A DNA stretch of 54,501 bases from Actinomycetes bacterium (GCA_025360085.1 JANYCW010000051.1:1-54501), one strand, 5' to 3'; positions 28,514-37,515 are shown, counted from the first letter of the stretch. The notes: generated from the letters alone by a model not told the origin. Numbers and translations: made by a program.

Positions 28514-29344
28514 TTACTGACCCACACGGAAGCGATGAAAAGCCTTAACGACAGTTCCCGCCTCATCGAGTATCTGCTTAACGGTTTTCTTGGCATCCTT
28601 TGCAAATGACTGCTCAATCAGGGAGACCTCTTTAACAAACCCAGTTACACGGCCTTCAACGATTTTCAATAGCGATGCCTCAGGCTTGCCCTCTTCAACG
28701 GCCGTCTCATGTGCGATTCGACGCTCATTGGCAATGAGATCTTCTGGCACATCTTCGCGATTTACATACAATGGTGCAAAAGCGGCGATGTGCTGGGCGA
28801 TATCTTTTCCAACTCCAAGAGCATCTTTCGAGAGTTGAACTAACACACCAACTTGTGGTGGTAAATCGGGACTTGTGCGGTGGAGGTAAATACCAACTGG
28901 TTCATCTTTAAGAACTGCGATGCGGCGAATTTCAATCTTTTCACCTAACATCGCATTGGCCTCATCGATGACCGATTGAACCGTGTTGCCACTTGCCATC
29001 GATGTCGCAAGAAATTCTTCAACGCTTTCGGACTGCACATTTTGTAAGTGAGCCAAGAGTTGATCGGCTAGGGCAATGAACCGTTCACCTTTCGCAACAA
29101 AATCAGTCTCGCAGTTGAGTTCGAGCATTACGCCGAGGTTTCCCTCAACCTTTGCAACGACTGCGCCGTTTGAAGTTAATCGACCTTCGCGTTTAGTAAC
29201 TCCTTTTAAGCCTTTGACACGAATAATGTCGATCGCTTTATCGTAATCACCATCGGCTTCATCGAGTGCTTTTTTGCAGTCAAGCATTCCCGCAGCAGTT
29301 GCTTCGCGAAGACGCTTTACATCGGCAGCTGAATATGCAGCCAT
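28514..29344 (-). CDS. tsf: elongation factor Ts
   Basis: EF-Ts recycles EF-Tu by nucleotide exchange. The N-terminal UBA-like domain (VKRLREATAAGMLDCKKAL) and the core segment ELNCETDFVAKGERF are diagnostic. The 276 aa length is normal. It follows rpsB by 5 nt. Confidence 0.97.
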   Translation of the reverse strand: MAAYSAADVKRLREATAAGMLDCKKALDEADGDYDKAIDIIRVKGLKGVTKREGRLTSNGAVVAKVEGNLGVMLELNCETDFVAKGERFIALADQLLAHLQNVQSESVEEFLATSMASGNTVQSVIDEANAMLGEKIEIRRIAVLKDEPVGIYLHRTSPDLPPQVGVLVQLSKDALGVGKDIAQHIAAFAPLYVNREDVPEDLIANERRIAHETAVEEGKPEASLLKIVEGRVTGFVKEVSLIEQSFAKDAKKTVKQILDEAGTVVKAFHRFRVGQ

Positions 29345-29349
29345 CTTGA

Positions 29350-30309
29350 TTAGACTTCTTCCGTAGGCGTTGGGGTTTCAACTGGTGTTTCAACCACTAC
29401 ATCTGCGGTCGCTACTTGAGCTGGAACCTCGGACACGTCACCGTCACTTCTTGGTTGGGACACCTCGGACTCAGCGTCCTTACTCAATGGCTCGGACACA
29501 TCCAGATTCTCCGTTGGTGCGGCCAAAGTTTGGGAGGCTGCAATCTCTTTCTCCCAATCGGCCATTGGCTCGCCCGCGGCAACTTCGGCAGGTGCATCAG
29601 ACTTGCTCTCCTCTTTTACCGTGGCAGAGCGTGCAGCAAGGCCGGCAACAATTGCATCGGTGATAACGCGTGTGAGTAAACCGATTGAACGGATTGCATC
29701 ATCGTTACCTGGAATCTTGTAATCAACTTCATCTGGATCACAGTTTGTATCCAAAATAGCAATCACTGGAATACCGAGCTTCTTAGCCTCTTGAACTGCT
29801 AAATGCTCTTTCTTAGTATCTACAACCCAGATCGCTGACGGCAGTTTCGTCATATGACGGATTCCATCAAGGTTCTTAAATAGTTTTTCGCGCTCACGTC
29901 GAAGCATCAATAACTCTTTTTTCGTAAGCAGAAGATCGTTGGTGTTCTCAAGTGCTTCTAACTCTTTAAGACGCTGAATACGCTTATATACAGTTGGAAA
30001 GTTAGTGAGCATTCCACCTAACCAGCGCTCGGTCACGGTTGGCATTCCAACGCGTGCGGCCTGCTGCATGATTGGTTCATGCGCCTGCTTCTTTGTTCCC
30101 ACAAAGAGAATGTGACCGCCCTTGGCGACCGTATCCTTTACAAATTCGTAGGCACTATCAATGAGGGCAAGTGATTGTTGGATATCGATGATGTAAATGC
30201 CGTTGCGCTCGGTGAAAATAAAACGCTTCATCTTTGGATTCCATCGACGTGTCTGGTGTCCAAAGTGGACTCCACTGTCGAGGAGTTCTCGCATTGTTAC
30301 AACTGCCAT
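29350..30309 (-). CDS. rpsB: 30S ribosomal protein S2 with long acidic C-terminal tail
   Basis: S2 binds the 30S head/body junction. Residues 1-225 hold the S2 core ([61 protein letters not shown]). The remaining 90 or so residues form a low-complexity tail rich in Glu, Ala, Pro, Val and Thr. This makes the protein 319 aa, longer than the usual 230-280. The ATG follows AAGGAG by 10 nt. Confidence 0.96.
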   Translation of the reverse strand: MAVVTMRELLDSGVHFGHQTRRWNPKMKRFIFTERNGIYIIDIQQSLALIDSAYEFVKDTVAKGGHILFVGTKKQAHEPIMQQAARVGMPTVTERWLGGMLTNFPTVYKRIQRLKELEALENTNDLLLTKKELLMLRREREKLFKNLDGIRHMTKLPSAIWVVDTKKEHLAVQEAKKLGIPVIAILDTNCDPDEVDYKIPGNDDAIRSIGLLTRVITDAIVAGLAARSATVKEESKSDAPAEVAAGEPMADWEKEIAASQTLAAPTENLDVSEPLSKDAESEVSQPRSDGDVSEVPAQVATADVVVETPVETPTPTEEV

Positions 30310-30599
30310 GGCAGGTTTACTCCTTCATAGATTTCATGCGCAGAGGCATAAAACCCGCTCGGTTGTGGCCTAACACTTTGTTTGGCCCGTCGCACTGAGT
30401 TTCATCGACCGAATAAACGGACCGAGATGATTCACCTGATTATTGCTAATCAAGGCAGTGCTGAGATGTCACCAGCAAACTTCTTCGCAGGTGCGGGGCA
30501 CATCTTACCTGTTGCAAAGGGCTACCAATTACCGCCCAATTACGACCAAAATCCCCTAAGGAATTCCAGGCGATCTCTGAATGGCGAAATTTTCCTGAC
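30310..30599. other. 290-nt gap upstream of rpsB with one hairpin
   Basis: No convincing gene is seen. The region must hold the rpsB promoter and leader and the 3' end of the secreted-protein gene transcript. On the minus strand, 30455-30435 reads CCTTGATTA, loop GCAA, TAATCAGG, an 8-9 bp inverted repeat that could be an RNA hairpin or an operator. It has no U-tract, so it is not a standard terminator. A possible S2-binding leader could not be recognised. Confidence 0.3.
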
Positions 30600-32288
30600 C
30601 TAAAGTCGATGTTCTCCATTAACAAAGACATGAAGAAATCTAGAGGTGCTAATCTCACGGGCCACTTGGAAAACAGCAACTCCGTTTGAACCGATAACGA
30701 CTCTTGCAACCTCCTTATCCACCCATTTCCTCGTTGAGGAGTTATTTCTGACATACAGAATGGCCACTTTTCCAGAATCCTCCGGACAGAAATTTGCTTG
30801 AACTTGACCAGTAACGCTCGTGAGTTCGTACGAAAGGGAGGAACAGGTCGTTTGGTCCGGAGAAGTTGCCCCTTGATTTGCCGGCAAACGACTAGAGCTT
30901 TGAACGGATATGACAATTTTATTTGACAACGCGTCAATGTACTGTTCTGAGGCTTTTTTTCGTGCAGTTACGAAGCATGCGCCGACTTGTTTTCCCGTTA
31001 GTACGCCTGTTGGTGTAATCGCGCACACCTGCGACGTTGTTGTACCAAAGGTGAGATCTCCTCTACCAGAGCCACCTGCACTACTTAGTTGAATCTGACT
31101 TCCCACCGTCAATGTAGGAGCAGGTGCATTAATCTCAAGTACAACTTGGGGGAAGCGATAGCCAAAAAGACCCAACTGGTCAGTCAATACAGAGACGCCT
31201 CCATCTATTTCGCGAAAGAAGGCCGCATGCGAATCATTTGGCAAAGAATTGTTATTGGTTTCAGGAATTCTCTGCCAATATGTGCCGAGATCTGACCAGT
31301 ATATCTCAGAATATAAATAGCCTTTTGGCATAGTAATTTTATAGGCCTTTTCAAGGCGATTCAGAACATTTCCAAATTCGTCTACGAGCCCAATCCTTGC
31401 AGCAAAAAATCCTTGTTCATTTTCGGAATCACTACTAAACGAGGAGACAAGAAAAGCTGCGCGCCCTTTGGTTGCACCGCTTGGAACCAAGAGTCTTAAT
31501 TTAGTTGCTCCAAATTGGCCATTGCCACTTGAGGATAAAACCAAATCTCTGTACGCAGTGTTGGGTGCATCTGGAAAATATTCAAAAGTGGCAAAATTCG
31601 TGACAGTAGTGACAGCTGCAATAGATTTTTCCACTACTTCAGGAACCAATGGAGAAATAGTTACTGAATTAATGACATCAGACCCAGCTTGGTAAGTAGA
31701 ATTACCGTTTTGTGAAGCTTTTATTGAACATGTTCCTGCCACAAGAGCATGAATTTTTTGTGAAACTATCCTGCATGTATTTGGAGTTTTACTTGAAAAT
31801 GACACGTCCAAGCCACTCGTCGAACTTGCTGTCAGTAATTGATCACTTCCATTTAAAATCATTGGTGTAAGGGCGTCAAATGTAATCGTCTGGAGAATTA
31901 AAGGATCAGGAACCGTAATATTTAAGGTGTTACTTGGGTTATCTGCTATTGGATTAAATGCCGACGTTGTACCTTGAATTGAAATGGAACCGGCTTGGGC
32001 AGTACCACGAAGATTGACTCTAACTCTTGTCGAATTTACAAATGCGGCCGAATCGAAAGTTAATCCTGTTGCTCCTACATCTACAGTAAAACTGAATTTA
32101 TTAAGATCTGTCGCAAAATTAGTACTGCTGATTAAAATAATTGGATCTAGGGCGCCATTGGCTATATTCGTTGTCGATGAGAAAGCTGGTGTAAGTGCAT
32201 GTGCACTATAAGTGCCAGTCAAGATGTTTAAAATCAAAAATAGTGAAACTGCAAATGCGAACCTCGCGCTTCTCGTCTCCTTTACCAT
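30600..32288 (-). CDS. secreted Ig-like-domain protein (paralogue of 34453-36171)
   Basis: This 562 aa protein of unknown function has a clear signal peptide (basic start, hydrophobic residues 10-28, cleavage after AHA near 32). The mature part is Ser/Thr/Ala-rich beta-sandwich sequence. Two repeated modules resemble bacterial Ig-like domains, each with a Cys pair: TCRIVSQKIHALVAGTCSIK (about 170-190) and VCAITPTGVLTGKQVGACFV (about 412-432). No LPXTG motif or C-terminal membrane helix is seen, so it may be released or held non-covalently. AAGGAG lies 8 nt before the ATG. It is related along its whole length to the second secreted protein. Probable surface or extracellular protein; no enzymatic motif found. 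Confidence 0.75.
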   Translation of the reverse strand: MVKETRSARFAFAVSLFLILNILTGTYSAHALTPAFSSTTNIANGALDPIILISSTNFATDLNKFSFTVDVGATGLTFDSAAFVNSTRVRVNLRGTAQAGSISIQGTTSAFNPIADNPSNTLNITVPDPLILQTITFDALTPMILNGSDQLLTASSTSGLDVSFSSKTPNTCRIVSQKIHALVAGTCSIKASQNGNSTYQAGSDVINSVTISPLVPEVVEKSIAAVTTVTNFATFEYFPDAPNTAYRDLVLSSSGNGQFGATKLRLLVPSGATKGRAAFLVSSFSSDSENEQGFFAARIGLVDEFGNVLNRLEKAYKITMPKGYLYSEIYWSDLGTYWQRIPETNNNSLPNDSHAAFFREIDGGVSVLTDQLGLFGYRFPQVVLEINAPAPTLTVGSQIQLSSAGGSGRGDLTFGTTTSQVCAITPTGVLTGKQVGACFVTARKKASEQYIDALSNKIVISVQSSSRLPANQGATSPDQTTCSSLSYELTSVTGQVQANFCPEDSGKVAILYVRNNSSTRKWVDKEVARVVIGSNGVAVFQVAREISTSRFLHVFVNGEHRL

Positions 32289-32533
32289 GACGCCAACTCC
32301 TTATTTGTTCATTTGGGATTTGAATGAATATGGGTTGATCGTGCTATTAATGTTTAGCCCATAGCGGTCTATGTCCAGTCATACTCAACCCGAAAAGCTA
32401 AGTCTGACCAGACATTGAACTTTCAGCGAAAATGTACTGTTCATTGCGTTTCAGACAATTTTAAATTCTCAAGTCTCATCCGTTAATGAGGTTGTACGTC
32501 TTCTTGAAAATCGTGAACCATGTTGCTTAACGA

Positions 32534-33226
32534 TTACCGCCCGATAAGGCGCAAGAACCCCCAAGAGGTGATTCGTAGGATGGCCTCGAAGGCGATAGCA
32601 AAGGACATTTTGCTTACTCCATGTGCTCGCTCAATAAATGTGATGGGGATTTCGCCCACTGATCCCCCGCGGGCCAGCGCCCGCCGGGTCATCTCAATTT
32701 GGAAGCAGTAGCCCTCACTGTTGATTGTAGATATCTCCACCCGCCGCAAGAGGCCTACATCATAGATTCGAAAACCCGACGTTACGTCTTTGATGCCGAG
32801 GGATAAGAGGAGATTGGCATAAGCGTTGGCGCCTCTTGATAGATACTCGCGGAACTTGCTCCAGTTTTCGATTCCGCCATCTGCCACCCAACGCGAGCCA
32901 ATCAACAGTTCGCTCGTACCAATCCACTCCATCATTCTTGCCAAGTCACTGACTTGATGGGATCCGTCGGCATCCATTTGAATAATACTGTGATAATCGC
33001 GCGCGAGCGCCAGGGCGAAACCGGTTCGATAGGCACTACCCAAACCCAATTTGCCGCTTCGAGAGATCACCTCTACGCCAAACTCTTTGCATATTTCGGC
33101 CGTACCATCGGGTGAACCATCATCGACGACGAGAATATCTACGGGCAGCGCCTTAAGTGCACCCAGCAGCGTCCCGATACTTTCTACCTCGTTATAAGTA
33201 GGAATAACAACAATTGATGTATTCAT
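32534..33226 (-). CDS. GT2 glycosyltransferase, polyprenol-phosphate mannose synthase type
   Basis: This 230 aa GT-A enzyme transfers a sugar from a nucleotide donor to a polyprenyl phosphate on the cytoplasmic membrane face. The family motifs are VVIPTYNEVESI (residues 6-17), ILVVDDGSPDGTAE (31-44), the metal-binding MDADGSH (84-90) and SGFRIY. It lacks the C-terminal membrane domain found in some fusions. Dolichol-phosphate mannose synthase (Dpm1/Ppm1) is the closest well-known type; the actual sugar is not readable. Its start overlaps the xerC stop by 4 nt. Confidence 0.87.
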   Translation of the reverse strand: MNTSIVVIPTYNEVESIGTLLGALKALPVDILVVDDGSPDGTAEICKEFGVEVISRSGKLGLGSAYRTGFALALARDYHSIIQMDADGSHQVSDLARMMEWIGTSELLIGSRWVADGGIENWSKFREYLSRGANAYANLLLSLGIKDVTSGFRIYDVGLLRRVEISTINSEGYCFQIEMTRRALARGGSVGEIPITFIERAHGVSKMSFAIAFEAILRITSWGFLRLIGR

Positions 33227-34137
33227 GCGCGTGGGTGCGCCTGCATAAATACTTTTTGCAAGCGGGCAGGTGATACATGCGTATAAATCTGTGTGGTTGC
33301 AAGAGAGGCATGGCCAAGAATCTCTTGCACCGTACGCAAATCAGCGCCGCCCTCTAACAGGTGTGTAGCCGCTGAATGGCGAAGCCCATGCGGACCCATC
33401 CGCTCAATCCCCTCTATTGCAATGAGCGCTTCATAAACCACGCTTCGTACCGTGCGTGGATCTATTCGTTTACCCCGTGCACCTAAAAAGACGGCTGCTC
33501 CTGATGTCGAGTTAACTAAAGATTGACGAGCATCACTCAACCATTTCTCTAAAGCTTTAACGGCAGGCCTTCCCATCGGGATCACCCGCTCTTTATTTCC
33601 CTTACCTAATACACGAATCGTATTTCTGCTGTAATCGACATCTGGCAGATCTAAGCCGCAGATTTCTCCCACTCGCGCCCCTGTTGCATATAAAAGCTCA
33701 ACCATTGCAACATCACGAATTGCTAATGGCGTTTTCACTTCGCCTGCACGCATAGCCATCGAATCCATCGCCAATTGCGCCTGCCCTGCATCTAAAACAT
33801 GTGGCAATGTGCGATGCCCCTTTGGAATTGCAAGAGACGCGCCAACATCGCTGGTAAGGAAGCCGTTTTTAAAGGCCCATTTGGTAAATAAACGTACCGA
33901 TACGGCCCGCCTCGCAAGCGTTGTTCGCGCTCCTCCTTTTACGCTCTGGTCTGCCAGCCAAGAGCGCAGGTGGGTAAGTTCGAGTTTGGAAACATCACTA
34001 AGCCTAAGTGTTGCTAGGTGGGAAAAAAGCGATTCAAGATCGCCCAAATATGCACGAATTGTGTGGACAGAAAGATTTCGCTCGATTTTTAAGTGCTGTT
34101 CAAAAACTTTTAACACTCTGGCAAATTTCTCATTCAC
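33223..34137 (-). CDS. xerC: tyrosine recombinase XerC
   Basis: This 304 aa tyrosine recombinase is likely the chromosome-dimer resolution enzyme. The N-terminal SAM-like domain spans about residues 1-95. The catalytic set is Arg155 (ATGARVGEI), Lys179 (GKGNKE), His250 and Arg253 (HGLRHS), His276 (GHASLATTQ) and nucleophile Tyr285 (TQIYTHVS). Housekeeping XerC is favoured over an integrase because of its length and because an xerC-like gene commonly lies near rpsB in actinobacteria. It sits at the edge of the accessory region, so a role in local rearrangement cannot be excluded. Confidence 0.9.
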   Translation of the reverse strand: MNEKFARVLKVFEQHLKIERNLSVHTIRAYLGDLESLFSHLATLRLSDVSKLELTHLRSWLADQSVKGGARTTLARRAVSVRLFTKWAFKNGFLTSDVGASLAIPKGHRTLPHVLDAGQAQLAMDSMAMRAGEVKTPLAIRDVAMVELLYATGARVGEICGLDLPDVDYSRNTIRVLGKGNKERVIPMGRPAVKALEKWLSDARQSLVNSTSGAAVFLGARGKRIDPRTVRSVVYEALIAIEGIERMGPHGLRHSAATHLLEGGADLRTVQEILGHASLATTQIYTHVSPARLQKVFMQAHPRA

Positions 34138-34236
34138 AGATAAAGGCTACCTTTACTTACTGCAATTTATAAAGCTTTCCTCCTCTACTTTCCCTAGCTC
34201 TTATCCACGTCACCTGAATTCCAATCTTTAACTCAA
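34138..34236. other. intergenic between xerC start and LuxR relic
   Basis: This is the first part of the 315-nt gap upstream of xerC (minus strand). It is pyrimidine-rich on the plus strand and must contain the xerC promoter. I saw no convincing -35/-10 pair, repeat or gene. Confidence 0.3.
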
Positions 34237-34456
34237 ATGACGGATCTTGAAGTAAAAATATCAAAAACTATGGAAAATGGCGTTATTTGTCGATAAACTT
34301 GATGCGCGAGAATTTGCTTCCACATACAGACCCTTAAGGTTAGCCAGTCTGGGGGTGTGGGCCCTTGGCAACGAAGTCAGAGAGATATTTTCAAAATTAA
34401 AATGTAGTGACCGTAGTGCAGCTGCCGCCAATTTTCGCAGCTTTCCTAAACCTTAA
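34237..34456 (+). pseudogene. decayed C-terminal fragment of a LuxR-type regulator
   Basis: An ORF of 59 codons (34277-34456) ends with IFSKLKCSDRSAAAANFR. This aligns without gaps to IYSKLSCTSREEAVKIYR in the regulator at 38499-39284, the recognition-helix end of a LuxR-type HTH. A short upstream reading frame at 34237 (MTDLEVKISKT) resembles the first HTH helix region (LTDRQLVILRL) but is in another frame and ends at a stop. No sensor domain or ribosome site is seen. It lies on the same strand as the intact array and overlaps the 3' end of the secreted-protein gene. I read it as a relic; a functional 59 aa peptide is less likely. Confidence 0.45.
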
Positions 34457-36171
34457 ACATCGCTCTCCATTTGAATTACGTGATTGACTAAAACTCGAAC
34501 TCTCTGCCCAGCATTTAACGTCGCGGCGAGTGTAAATTGACCAGCACCGTTAAGATCGAGTTGTGTCACCGAAATCTGTTGCCACACCCAAGTACCGTTC
34601 TTGGCCTTTGTACCTAAAAAAAGATTCGCCTTTTCGTTGGCATATACCGAACATAGGCCAACATCCAAAGTCTGTAATCTATTTAACTTCATAAGAGTGA
34701 GTGAGTGGGCAAAGAATCCGGTATTAACTGAAGCGGCAACTTCTTTTGAGATATTTGAAACTCCTATAATCTCAATAGATATTTGCTTTGAAGAAGTATC
34801 TGCAAAGTTGCCTGAAGCCTCTTTCAAGGCACTAATTTGGCAGTTTCCTTCACTTATTCCACTCACAACGCCTTTTTCTGAAATTGAACAGATTGAGTCG
34901 GAATTGGATTTGTACTTCAATTGTCCAAGACCAGAGCCACCAACGCTCTGTAAGGCGGCTGTGGCTAACACCTTTAGCTTCTCTACGGGAGAGATGACCG
35001 ATAAAGGAACCTGAGGCTTTCGAAAGCCAAAAAGCATGAGATAGTCACTAAAAATTGCAATTCTTCCATCAGTTTCAACGAAATATCCTGCGTGCACAGT
35101 AGATGGAAGCTTCTCCGTTTCAAGTTTTAACAATCGATACCAGCGAATTCCATCATATGACCAGTAAGGAAAACCTTCCTTGGCTCCCATCGGAATATTG
35201 ATTTCAATAGCCTCCTTAAATCGACGAATCGCAGCTCCATCTGCTGTTACTGCGGCAATTCTTGCAATAAAATAACCGGCGGACGTTTCTTCATCGCTAC
35301 TATATGCAGAGATCAAAAAGACAGTTTTGACTTTGGTTGCATGACTAGGAATAAGAAGTTTGACTAGGGTGGCGTTTTCTGGCCTAGTGCCTGCAACTAA
35401 AACTGAAGCATAGCCGCCACCAATTGAATCCGGGTTGTACATAGCAGAACCTAGTGCGGTTGCCACATCAACCAGCTTTGTCTGACTTATTTTTTCGGTT
35501 GGATTTGCAGAAACAACTACTGCTTGCGTGATATCAGGTGCCGGGGCATACTCTTCATTTCCCCGTTGAAAAGCCTTTAAATAACAAGTACCTACGGCGA
35601 CGGCGTGAATTTTTGTAAAATCTATCGTACATACACTAGGCGTATTGCTCATAATTTCAACGTTCAAGAAACTATTCGACGAGACTATTGGTGCCTGATC
35701 CTTTCCAGCAACTATCATCGGGGCAAGTGCTTTAAAAGTAATGAATTGCCCGATTAATGGTGCAACTATAACAATGCTGATCTCGTTACTTGATTCTCCA
35801 CTAGCCGGATCAAAAGCCATAGATTCAGCAGAGATCACAATGGTGCCAGTACTAGCAGTGCCATGAAAGTTAAACCGCAAGTGAGTTGTATCAATAAAAG
35901 CAACGGAGTCATACTTCAAATTAGTTTTACCCGTATTAACACTGAAATCAAACTTATCGACATTCGCTGCAAAGCCCACTCCAACAATTATTGGTGCAGG
36001 ATTCAATGCACCACTTGTAATTGTGGAGGAGGAAGTAATCATCGGAGCAATCGCCCATGCCTGCGGCATAGGAATAATTGATGTTGTAAAGAGCAACAGC
36101 GGTATTAATTGTAAAAAAATCATAATAAACCGGCGCTTTCTGCCGCTTAATTCCTTAGCACTCAATTTCAT
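34453..36171 (-). CDS. secreted Ig-like-domain protein (paralogue of 30600-32288)
   Basis: I choose the ATG at 36171 (572 aa) because AGGAG lies 8 nt upstream and a signal peptide follows at once: KELSGRKRR, then a hydrophobic stretch ending AWAIA. The frame is open further up to 36300, but that extension lacks a ribosome site. The mature protein aligns throughout with the 562 aa paralogue: SGALNPAPIIVGVGFA, a domain with TPSVCTIDFTKIHAVAVGTC, and a later one with SICSISEKGVVSGISEGNCQ. No anchor motif is visible. It is divergent from the regulator array, whose first gene starts 306 nt away. Confidence 0.75.
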   Translation of the reverse strand: MKLSAKELSGRKRRFIMIFLQLIPLLLFTTSIIPMPQAWAIAPMITSSSTITSGALNPAPIIVGVGFAANVDKFDFSVNTGKTNLKYDSVAFIDTTHLRFNFHGTASTGTIVISAESMAFDPASGESSNEISIVIVAPLIGQFITFKALAPMIVAGKDQAPIVSSNSFLNVEIMSNTPSVCTIDFTKIHAVAVGTCYLKAFQRGNEEYAPAPDITQAVVVSANPTEKISQTKLVDVATALGSAMYNPDSIGGGYASVLVAGTRPENATLVKLLIPSHATKVKTVFLISAYSSDEETSAGYFIARIAAVTADGAAIRRFKEAIEINIPMGAKEGFPYWSYDGIRWYRLLKLETEKLPSTVHAGYFVETDGRIAIFSDYLMLFGFRKPQVPLSVISPVEKLKVLATAALQSVGGSGLGQLKYKSNSDSICSISEKGVVSGISEGNCQISALKEASGNFADTSSKQISIEIIGVSNISKEVAASVNTGFFAHSLTLMKLNRLQTLDVGLCSVYANEKANLFLGTKAKNGTWVWQQISVTQLDLNGAGQFTLAATLNAGQRVRVLVNHVIQMESDV

Positions 36172-36412
36172 AATATCAACTCCTGATTGTGATCGCTTGC
36201 GTGATCTGTGTATATGAGTTAATCGCGCTGCTATTCTTTCGACGATACCCTTTAAGGTAATTTTAATGTAAATTCTCGTAGTAAGAGTGAGTGCGCCCAC
36301 TCAACGAAAATACACATACGCAAAAGTGGATTGAAATGTAGGAAGGTTTCAGCAATTCTGCAGACTTTTGGACAAAATCTGAGAGGTGGCACCGACTTCC
36401 TCTTAAGTAAAT

Positions 36413-36440
36413 TTGACTGTACGTTCAATGAAAATATACT
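36413..36440 (+). promoter_or_regulatory. promoter of the first GAF-LuxR gene
   Basis: TTGACT (36413-36418) and TATACT (36435-36440) are separated by 16 nt, close to the housekeeping consensus. Transcription would start near 36447, leaving a leader of about 30 nt before the ATG at 36478. The same 306-nt gap must hold the promoter of the divergent secreted-protein gene. Confidence 0.6.
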
Positions 36441-36477
36441 CTATTGACAAAGTGGATACCCACATTAGATTTGAGAT

Positions 36478-37299
36478 ATGGACCTCCGTGAAGATTATTG
36501 CGCCAATAAATTGAGTGCAATCAGTCCTGCGGGCTCTGGTGTCGCTAAGTATTTAGAAAATATATCTAATTTTGTCACATTTTTAACATATAAGGATCAC
36601 ACACTTCAAGAAATTTTGAACCACTTAAATCTTGTTGTTTTCAAATCACTTCATGTAAGCACAGTTTCATTTCTCCAAGTAAATGAAAATAATGATTTAG
36701 TTGTAGCAGCACGATCAGGTGTTTCAAAAGAGTTGGCGATAAAATTAAAGTCGCTTTATAGCTTGGATGATCGGTATCCTAACGTTGATGCGATTCGAAC
36801 TTTGAGCACCATTTGGATAAATACATTGCCAGATTGGGGTGATGAATATCCATTGATGAAAAATTACCCCCACAGCAAACACGGTAAGACTTTCTTGGCA
36901 ATTCCTGTATTTGTAACTGGCACCCCCGTTGCAGTCATCGCAATATTGAGTAATACTAAAATGTCTCCAGATATCGATACAGATGCATTTTTGAAAGCAA
37001 TTGGACATATTTTGTCAATGTACATGTACCGAAATGTTGTATCTTCACCAGCGGAAGAAGAAAATAGTAGTCGCAGTTCGAATGAAAAGTTGAACGAGGT
37101 TGAAGGTAGCAATCTCACAAATCGCCAACTAATAATTCTACGACTTATTAGTGAGAACCGGACTAATTTGAGCATCTCGCAATTCCTTGGCTATTCTGAG
37201 TCAACAATTCGACAAGAGATTATGAAAATTTTCGCAAAGTTAGGCTGCACTCATCGCAAAGAAGCGGCCATAATATATAGGGGTTACATTTCGCTTTAA
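36478..37299 (+). CDS. GAF-domain LuxR-type transcriptional regulator, copy 1
   Basis: This 273 aa protein has an N-terminal GAF-like sensor (about residues 28-185) and a C-terminal LuxR/GerE-type helix-turn-helix (213-270). The sensor is marked by TLQEILNHLNLVVF, then TLPDWGDEYPLMKNYP and LAIPVFVTGTPVAVIAILS. The HTH reads LTNRQLIILRLISENRTN, then LGYSESTIRQEIMKIFAKLG. There is no receiver domain, so it is not a classical response regulator; the GAF domain probably binds a small ligand. It is the first of five tandem paralogues and is closest to copy 2. The ligand and target genes are unknown. Confidence 0.85.
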   Translation: MDLREDYCANKLSAISPAGSGVAKYLENISNFVTFLTYKDHTLQEILNHLNLVVFKSLHVSTVSFLQVNENNDLVVAARSGVSKELAIKLKSLYSLDDRYPNVDAIRTLSTIWINTLPDWGDEYPLMKNYPHSKHGKTFLAIPVFVTGTPVAVIAILSNTKMSPDIDTDAFLKAIGHILSMYMYRNVVSSPAEEENSSRSSNEKLNEVEGSNLTNRQLIILRLISENRTNLSISQFLGYSESTIRQEIMKIFAKLGCTHRKEAAIIYRGYISL

Positions 37300-37476
37300 T
37301 CAGTTGCGATTCCAGTGAATGTCTCTGAAACTCTTACTTCATCCTTCGCGATAGTCAACAGCAATATTCTGAATCCGTTCGAAGATTATTCAGAATCAAT
37401 GAACCTACAAGAGATTACGACGAAATTTGCCAGATTAAATTGTAAGACACGGAATGAAGTCGCAGGAAACCATTGA
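37300..37476 (+). pseudogene. decayed GAF-LuxR regulator fragment between copies 1 and 2
   Basis: The frame starting at 37303 has no stop until 37476. It begins with AIPVNVSETLTSSFAIVN, matching AIPVFVTGTPVAVIAILS of the copy 1 GAF domain. It ends with YSESMNLQEITTKFARLNC, matching YSESTIRQEIMKIFAKLGC of its HTH, then TRNEVAG before the stop. The intervening sensor end, linker and first HTH helices are missing. This is an internally deleted remnant of another paralogue. No start with a ribosome site is seen, so it is probably not expressed as a working regulator. Confidence 0.6.
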
Positions 37477-37515
37477 GGGTTAATCTTCACCCCCAATGGT
37501 TCTGACCTATAGAAA

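Noticed and set aside
30446-30937. 163-codon minus-strand ORF crossing the end of the secreted-protein gene
   Set aside because: It overlaps the well-supported 562 aa gene in another frame and shows no domain, signal peptide or ribosome site.
32289-32533. Reading frames in the gap upstream of the 562 aa protein (for example a plus-strand stretch ending CCLTITAR)
   Set aside because: There is no start codon with a ribosome site and no alignment to the LuxR family by eye; it is more likely promoter sequence plus chance open frame.
33223-34137. xerC as integrase of a mobile island covering the regulator array
   Set aside because: Length and motifs fit housekeeping XerC, and no attachment-site duplications or tRNA gene were found, so I did not call an integrative element.
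36172-36300. Longer N terminus for the 572 aa secreted protein
   Set aside because: The extension is basic and unlike a leader, lacks a ribosome site, and would bury the signal peptide; ATG 36171 has AGGAG at 8 nt.
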